From assembly GCF_003967535.1 (NCBI RefSeq), contig NZ_BIFR01000002.1, forward strand, positions 1,364,001 through 1,428,000: 64,000 nucleotides of DNA. Reading direction: 5' to 3'. Below the pieces are notes generated by a model. It saw nothing but the letters and a program-made list of their open reading frames with translations, searched no databases and was not told where the DNA came from. This DNA comes from Tengunoibacter tsumagoiensis. GTDB lineage: Bacteria > Chloroflexota > Ktedonobacteria > Ktedonobacterales > Ktedonobacteraceae. The position numbers and the translations under genes were made by a program. Position 1 is the first letter of the stretch. Each line of letters begins with the position of its first letter. Shown piece by piece: positions 59,747 through 64,000 of the stretch.

Positions 59747-59898
59747 GCTCGGAGGCCGTGCTTCTCTAATCGTTCCCGATCCTCTCCAGTGAGGCCTGCG
59801 AGATCGAGAAGGGTGCTCGCACTATGCAGGCCGTCCCACTGGATCGCAGGCCAATTGGCGGCTTTAGCCAGATGATAGAGAGTGGTAAGCTGAATCAT
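59743..59898 (-). CDS. 51-residue protein of unknown function, first gene of the cassette
   Basis: ATG 59898 is preceded by GGAAGGA. The 51 codons (QLTTLYHLAKAANWPAIQW, then SASTLLDLAGLTGEDRERLE) form an amphipathic helical protein, and the TGA overlaps the ATG of the 300-codon gene (ATGA). Codon use and coupling support a real gene even though it is short. No family is recognised. Confidence 0.55.
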   Translation of the reverse strand: MIQLTTLYHLAKAANWPAIQWDGLHSASTLLDLAGLTGEDRERLEKHGLRA

Positions 59899-60017
59899 TC
59901 CTTCCGTCCAGGAGTGTGAATGGCGAGAATATCTGGCAGCTGCCCGATTTCTTCTGCCTCACCCTGTCAGTGTATCAAGGGCAAGAGCTTGAGGGCGAAG
60001 TAGCACAGTTTGCGATA

Positions 60018-61748
60018 TCATCGTTGAAAAGAAATGGTTGGTTCGGGATGTTTCTCTTCCTGGAGTTGAGCCGGGATGACGAGTTGCACGGTTGTGCCAA
60101 TGCCGAAGGCACTATAAATTGAAACGCCATAGGCATCGCCAAACTGTAGTTGAATACGCTGGTCAACATTTTGTATCCCGTAGTGTCCGGCCTCTGTTTT
60201 GAGACGTGTCAGCATATCATCATCCATACCAATACCATCATCAATAACCTGGAATACAATGTTTGTCCCCTGTTTCTCAACCACGATACGAATATGGATC
60301 GTATGTATGAAGCGGGCATGGGTTATGGCATTCTCTACAAAGGGTTGCAGCGTGAGCTTCAGCGTGATATAAGGGAGAGCCTGCGGGTCAACATCGAAGC
60401 GGACCTCGATGTCATTGCTATGTTTGATCTTCTGGATATCCAGGTATGTTTGTACCTGTTGTAGTTCTTCTTCAACTGTCACAATGGTACGTCCGTTATT
60501 GAGGCTGAGCCGATAGAAGCGAGCTAGGCTGAGCAACATTTTTTGCAGTTTATCGCTCTCGCCCATTTTGGCAAGGCGACTGATGGCTGAGAGTGTATTG
60601 TAGAGAAAATGTGGATTGATTTGCGCTTGGAGCATATTGAGCTGCGCCTCTTTTTGCTTGATTTTGTTAATATAGACTTCCTGTACTAGAGTACCAAGAT
60701 TATTGGCCATCTCATTAAATGCATTTTCAATTTCGCACAATTCGTCTCCCTGTTTATCAGGGATGCGCCTGCGGAAGTCGCCAATCTGCAAGGCTCTAAA
60801 GGCCACGATAATGCGGTTGATGCGCCTGGAGATATGCTGAGAAATACCCCAACCCAAGAGGAGGAGGCAAAAGAACACGAGAGCGCAGATAAGAAACGTA
60901 ATGTTGCGTATATTATCCGATTCACCCCGTATTGTGGAGAGGGGCACATAAGTATTTACATGCCACTTCAGGTTTGGGACAGTTGCGGTGACTGTGAGAG
61001 TGTCCGATCCGCGTAGTTTCCAATCGGCTATCGATATCTGTGTGCCAGCCAGCAATTGGACTTTATTGCTGATATCGGAAACCACGATCTCGCTTCCCTC
61101 TCCGACATGAGCATCTTCGATGGCGGCAAACACATCCTGAACGCTGGCCGTTACCTGTAGTACGCCAAGCCTGGTGCCAGTCTGAAAATACAACAATTCT
61201 CTGAAGTAGCTGATATTGCCGTACTTCTTATCAACGGGCGTTTGCATCCAGACACCGCGTATCAGGGTCTCTTCTGACACTGTATTGAGCCATTGTTCGT
61301 CTGAAAAGCGATCAATCAGCGAAATTTCTGCTCGTTTTCCTCTACTGAGAGGATTTCCGGAGACCGGGTAGCGCACCTCGGGAAAACTGGGGTCGTTGAT
61401 ATAGGTGACAAGGTTGACGTCATACGAAGCCAGCGCCAGGGCAGATGAGAGTCGAGGAAGGACGTTCTGTGTAATAGTAAGGTAGCCCTCCCAGCCGTTC
61501 GTATAGTTATAGATGGCAGCCTGAAACCCCTGGTCATAATAGAGTTGCTCGACTGTGCGTTCCATTTCGTTCTGTTTATAAGCAATATTGTTTTGTATTT
61601 GTTGTAACGTTCCCTGGAGGCGGAGCGTGGTCTCGTTTTGCAGTGCATTGACCGAAGTCGTATAAGAGTAGTAGCCGATACTATATGTGGGAATGATGGC
61701 CAGCACGATATAGGATAGCAAGAGCTGGTAGCCCAACTTCATATTCAT
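60018..61748 (-). CDS. YesM-like sensor histidine kinase
   Basis: 576 residues. A transmembrane segment at 10-30 (LLLSYIVLAIIPTYSIGYYS) and another near 285-305 (FLICALVFFCLLLLGWGI) enclose an extracellular sensing domain of the dCache type. A HAMP region follows (FRALQIGDFRRRIPDKQGDEL). The kinase has INPHFLYNTLSAISRLA with His380, PFVENAITHARF (N-box) and VIDDGIGMDDDM (G1). These are the marks of the YesM/LytS group. It is the second gene after the YesN regulator (15 bp gap). The pair probably senses a sugar and controls the divergent ABC transporter genes at 62915. Confidence 0.93.
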   Translation of the reverse strand: MNMKLGYQLLLSYIVLAIIPTYSIGYYSYTTSVNALQNETTLRLQGTLQQIQNNIAYKQNEMERTVEQLYYDQGFQAAIYNYTNGWEGYLTITQNVLPRLSSALALASYDVNLVTYINDPSFPEVRYPVSGNPLSRGKRAEISLIDRFSDEQWLNTVSEETLIRGVWMQTPVDKKYGNISYFRELLYFQTGTRLGVLQVTASVQDVFAAIEDAHVGEGSEIVVSDISNKVQLLAGTQISIADWKLRGSDTLTVTATVPNLKWHVNTYVPLSTIRGESDNIRNITFLICALVFFCLLLLGWGISQHISRRINRIIVAFRALQIGDFRRRIPDKQGDELCEIENAFNEMANNLGTLVQEVYINKIKQKEAQLNMLQAQINPHFLYNTLSAISRLAKMGESDKLQKMLLSLARFYRLSLNNGRTIVTVEEELQQVQTYLDIQKIKHSNDIEVRFDVDPQALPYITLKLTLQPFVENAITHARFIHTIHIRIVVEKQGTNIVFQVIDDGIGMDDDMLTRLKTEAGHYGIQNVDQRIQLQFGDAYGVSIYSAFGIGTTVQLVIPAQLQEEKHPEPTISFQR

Positions 61749-61763
61749 TGTGTTCCATCACTT

Positions 61764-62570
61764 TCAGCACTGGCGGCGAAAATCACCAGGAGTTTGTCCA
61801 TATGCTTCTTTAAACTGGCGCCCAAAATAGGTCAGGCTACTATAGCCCAGTCGTTGAGCAATCTCGTACAATTTGAGCCGTGAATTGCAGAGCAAGTGCG
61901 CGGCCTCCTCTAATTTTTTACGTATGACATAATCGGTGAAGGACGCGCCTATCTCTTCTTTAAAGAGGCGCCCGAAGTAGTTGGGTGAGAAGCCGAAGTG
62001 GAAAGCCACTTCGTGAAGAAGAATGTTTTCCCCAAGATGTGTTTGAATGTACTGATCAATCTCCTTGATTAGTTTCTGATTACGTTTCAGCCCAGGTTGA
62101 TCCAACAAAGAGGTACGAGATGGTGTCTGAGATCTCTGCTCTGTGGCTGTGGGATGTGAGGGGCGAGGGGATTGCAGACGGGTGCGCTTCAGTTCCTCTT
62201 GCAACTGGATTGAAACGTTGCTGATCTCTTGAAAAAGCTCATCGTCATCAATGGGTTTGAGAACATAACCATTGGCATGCAGGGTTATGGCCTGCCGTGC
62301 ATATTGAAAATCTTGGTATCCGCTTACAAAAATAATCTTGAGGGAAGGTTGAAGCGTTCTGATCTGGCGAGCCAGTTCCAGCCCACTCATCCCAGGCATG
62401 CGAATATCGGTTACCAGAAGATCTATGTGGTGCTGCTTAATGACCTGGAGTGCCTCGTAGCCAGATTTTACAGCAGCCAGTACTTCCATACGATAGCAGC
62501 TCCACGGTACAAATTGCTCCATCCCGTGCAGATCTAGATCTTCATCGTCGACAAGCAAGACTTTAAACAC
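61764..62570 (-). CDS. YesN-like response regulator with AraC DNA-binding domain
   Basis: 268 residues with a GTG start at 62570 (GGGAG about 12 nt upstream). The receiver domain has VDDEDLDLHG, the phosphorylation site LLVTDIRMPG (Asp55) and YVLKPIDDDEL (Lys). After a linker, the AraC pair of HTH motifs follows: ILLHEVAFHFGFSPNYFGRLF and LYEIAQRLGYSSLTYFGRQF. It works with the kinase encoded next and probably activates the divergent carbohydrate transporter. CGTTGA repeats upstream are possible binding sites. Confidence 0.93.
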   Translation of the reverse strand: MFKVLLVDDEDLDLHGMEQFVPWSCYRMEVLAAVKSGYEALQVIKQHHIDLLVTDIRMPGMSGLELARQIRTLQPSLKIIFVSGYQDFQYARQAITLHANGYVLKPIDDDELFQEISNVSIQLQEELKRTRLQSPRPSHPTATEQRSQTPSRTSLLDQPGLKRNQKLIKEIDQYIQTHLGENILLHEVAFHFGFSPNYFGRLFKEEIGASFTDYVIRKKLEEAAHLLCNSRLKLYEIAQRLGYSSLTYFGRQFKEAYGQTPGDFRRQC

Positions 62571-62914
62571 GAGTCAATACTCCCTTGTATCAACAAGAAT
62601 CTGGTTGCATGTATTGTAGCATATCATTTGAGCATATAAGATGCAGGCAATGGAAATTGTTCTCTCCAATGCTCAATAGTAAAGCATGGTCAGTTCTATA
62701 GCAAGATAACCGATCAACGATTTTTCGCACTTTTCAATGGCGTTTGTGTATCCGGATTATCAGAGATAAGTGTTAGAGAAAGGGATATCGTAGGACGTTG
62801 AAGAGATCGTTGAAAAGTTTGAAGAATCGTTGATTTGAACAGTGGTGCAACGCTCAAAAATATTCTACCATCTATTGCTAGAAAGTATATTCTCAGCGAT
62901 GGGATGGAGAAGAT
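62571..62914. promoter_or_regulatory. Divergent regulatory region with CGTTGA repeats
   Basis: 344 bp between the response-regulator gene and the transporter permease gene. CGTTGA occurs at 62796-62801, 62808-62813 and 62828-62833, and TCAACG inverted at 62714-62719. Direct repeats spaced 12 and 20 bp apart fit the tandem binding of AraC-type regulators. The assignment to the YesN-like protein is inference. Confidence 0.45.
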
Positions 62915-63898
62915 ATGAAATTACAGTCGCTGCCATCAGTTGAAATTGTCTCGTTGCCAAAGCCCTCGGCTCGCAAAGAAACCTTCTGGCGACGCCTGGG
63001 CCGTCAATGGGATTTACAGGTTATGGTCCTGCCAGGCATCATTCTATTGCTCATATTTAGCTATCTGCCGATGTGGGGAGTGCTGACAGCCTTTCAAGAC
63101 TATGATCTCTCGAGCGGTTTTTTTGCCAGTCCCTGGGTCGGCTTGAAGCACTTCCAGATATTGCTGACCGATCCTCTCTTTTTACCGGTCTTAAAAAATA
63201 CGATAGTGATCAGCATATTGCGGCTAGTCTTTGCTTTTCCTGCTCCTATTATACTTGCATTAATACTCAATGAGGTACGTCTGCCAGTTTTCAAACGGAT
63301 TGTACAGACCATCAGTTACCTACCACATTTTATGTCATGGGTAATTGTGGCGGGCCTGGTTATTTCCGCTCTGTCTGTGGACAATGGATCAGTGAATATG
63401 GCATTGCTGCAGTTGCGCATCATTCATGAACCAGTAAATTGGCTCTCGATACCGGAGTGCTTCTGGACTATCCTCATTACTACCGGCATCTGGAAAGAGA
63501 TTGGCTTCAGTTCTATCATCTATCTGGCTGCAATTGCTGGTGTAGACCCCAATCTGTACGAAGCGGCGGACATCGATGGTGCAGGGCGGTTGCGGCGCTT
63601 ATGGCATGTGACTTTGCCCTGTATTGTCCCAGTGATCACTATTTTTCTGATCTTGTCTGTGGGGCAGATCCTCAACGCGGGTTTTGAAGATATTCTCTTG
63701 TTGACCAATCGGGGAGATAACGCGATCCTGCGTGAGGTATCCGATGTCATCGATACATATGTGTATCGCGTTGGTTTGACTGATTTCCGCTACTCCTATG
63801 GCGTGGCTGTGGGATTGTTTAAATCGATTGTCAACGTCATCATGTTGGTGGTCGCTAACTTTCTAGCGCGTCGCCTGGGGGAGACAAGTTTATGGTAG
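62915..63898 (+). CDS. Carbohydrate ABC transporter permease (LplB/YtcP-like)
   Basis: 327 residues with six membrane segments (LPGIILLLIFSYLPMWGVL first). The EAA loop is EAADIDGAGRLRRLWHVTLP, which contacts the ATPase. The LplB-type family imports oligosaccharides with a binding protein and a shared MsmX-like ATPase. It is divergent from the YesM/YesN system that likely controls it. The next permease gene starts inside its stop region (overlap of 7 bp). Confidence 0.93.
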   Translation: MKLQSLPSVEIVSLPKPSARKETFWRRLGRQWDLQVMVLPGIILLLIFSYLPMWGVLTAFQDYDLSSGFFASPWVGLKHFQILLTDPLFLPVLKNTIVISILRLVFAFPAPIILALILNEVRLPVFKRIVQTISYLPHFMSWVIVAGLVISALSVDNGSVNMALLQLRIIHEPVNWLSIPECFWTILITTGIWKEIGFSSIIYLAAIAGVDPNLYEAADIDGAGRLRRLWHVTLPCIVPVITIFLILSVGQILNAGFEDILLLTNRGDNAILREVSDVIDTYVYRVGLTDFRYSYGVAVGLFKSIVNVIMLVVANFLARRLGETSLW

Positions 63899-64000
63899 CA
63901 CAAAAATGGCAGCAGGACATTATAACGAAAAAGGGCCAAAGACCAGAAAAAAAAGCCCCAAAGCTGAAAAAACGAAGATTTGACGATATCGTCATCAGCC
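63892..64000 (+). CDS. Second carbohydrate ABC permease (partial, N-terminus)
   Basis: ATG 63892 opens a frame that runs to the window end with 36 codons, a basic N-terminal tail ending LKKRRFDDIVIS, typical of the second permease (YtcP/CUT1-type) before its first membrane segment. It overlaps the previous stop. The gene is cut by the window. Confidence 0.7.
   Translation, partial: MVAQKWQQDIITKKGQRPEKKAPKLKKRRFDDIVIS

Noticed and set aside
1..64000. CRISPR arrays, rRNA and tRNA genes
   Set aside because: No regularly spaced repeats, and no rRNA or cloverleaf-type sequence was recognised by eye. A dedicated tRNA scan could still find one.

Overview
The window looks like a chromosomal accessory region of a large, GC-intermediate soil bacterium. 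The best guess is a Ktedonobacteria-type Chloroflexota. The gene types point there by inference: giant LuxR regulators of the LAL/MalT type with ATPase and TPR modules, several deazaflavin (F420) family enzymes, many TetR, LysR and AraC regulators, DinB/ClbS proteins, ISAs1- and IS3-family elements, a GH92 mannosidase and a YesMN-LplB type sugar system. No rRNA, tRNA or CRISPR array was recognised, and nothing in the sequence fixes the species.

Layout. 1-9.1 kb: end of a patatin-like phospholipase gene, a small DUF1579-like gene, an intact ISAs1 element with a 10-bp target duplication, a DinB-like protein, a deazaflavin oxidoreductase facing a TetR gene, an ECF sigma factor with a Cys-rich C-terminal extension coupled to an S41 peptidase, and an 895-bp mosaic mobile element. 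9.1-23 kb: AraC regulator and hydrolases, two SDR genes facing a TetR gene with three identical palindromic operators, a two-gene asymmetric ABC exporter, a SUKH-GyrI fusion, TetR plus hydrolase, and an esterase. 23.4-27.7 kb: a compact arsenic cassette (ArsR-ArsC fusion, aquaporin, ArsC, ArsN2-like acetyltransferase, SigZ-like sigma factor, ArsM) running from a clear promoter and operator to a strong terminator. 27.8-34.8 kb: a cyclase-ATPase-LuxR regulator, a RibD/DHFR-like protein, an unrecognised conserved protein, a MITE-like repeat, and LysR facing a methyltransferase.

35-48 kb: a DinB-ClbS gene pair and its decayed second copy about 5.4 kb downstream, whose end is replaced by a truncated IS3 element. 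The same stretch holds a flavodoxin-like reductase, a GH92 glycosidase, a lipoprotein, an ECF41 sigma factor with neighbouring small enzymes, hydrolase and F420 genes, an erythromycin-esterase homologue, and a 290-bp segment (end of a LysR gene) present twice. 48-58.5 kb: LysR facing an SDR gene, an NmrA-type protein, an F420-dependent PPOX protein, a large LAL regulator interrupted by one in-frame stop, VOC and HEAT-repeat proteins, a truncated DUF7002 gene, and DoxX. 58.5-59.9 kb: three small unknown genes linked by 4-bp overlaps, with a premature stop and a frameshift. 60-64 kb: YesM/YesN two-component system facing the first genes of a carbohydrate ABC transporter.

Working logic. Much of the window consists of one- to three-gene detoxification or stress modules, each with its own divergently transcribed regulator. 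The clearest multi-gene system is the arsenic cassette: reduction of As(V) by two ArsC domains, passage of As(III) through an aquaporin instead of an ArsB/Acr3 pump, methylation by ArsM, and acetylation by ArsN2. The sigma factor sits directly in front of arsM. Mobile elements and small duplications account for several broken genes.
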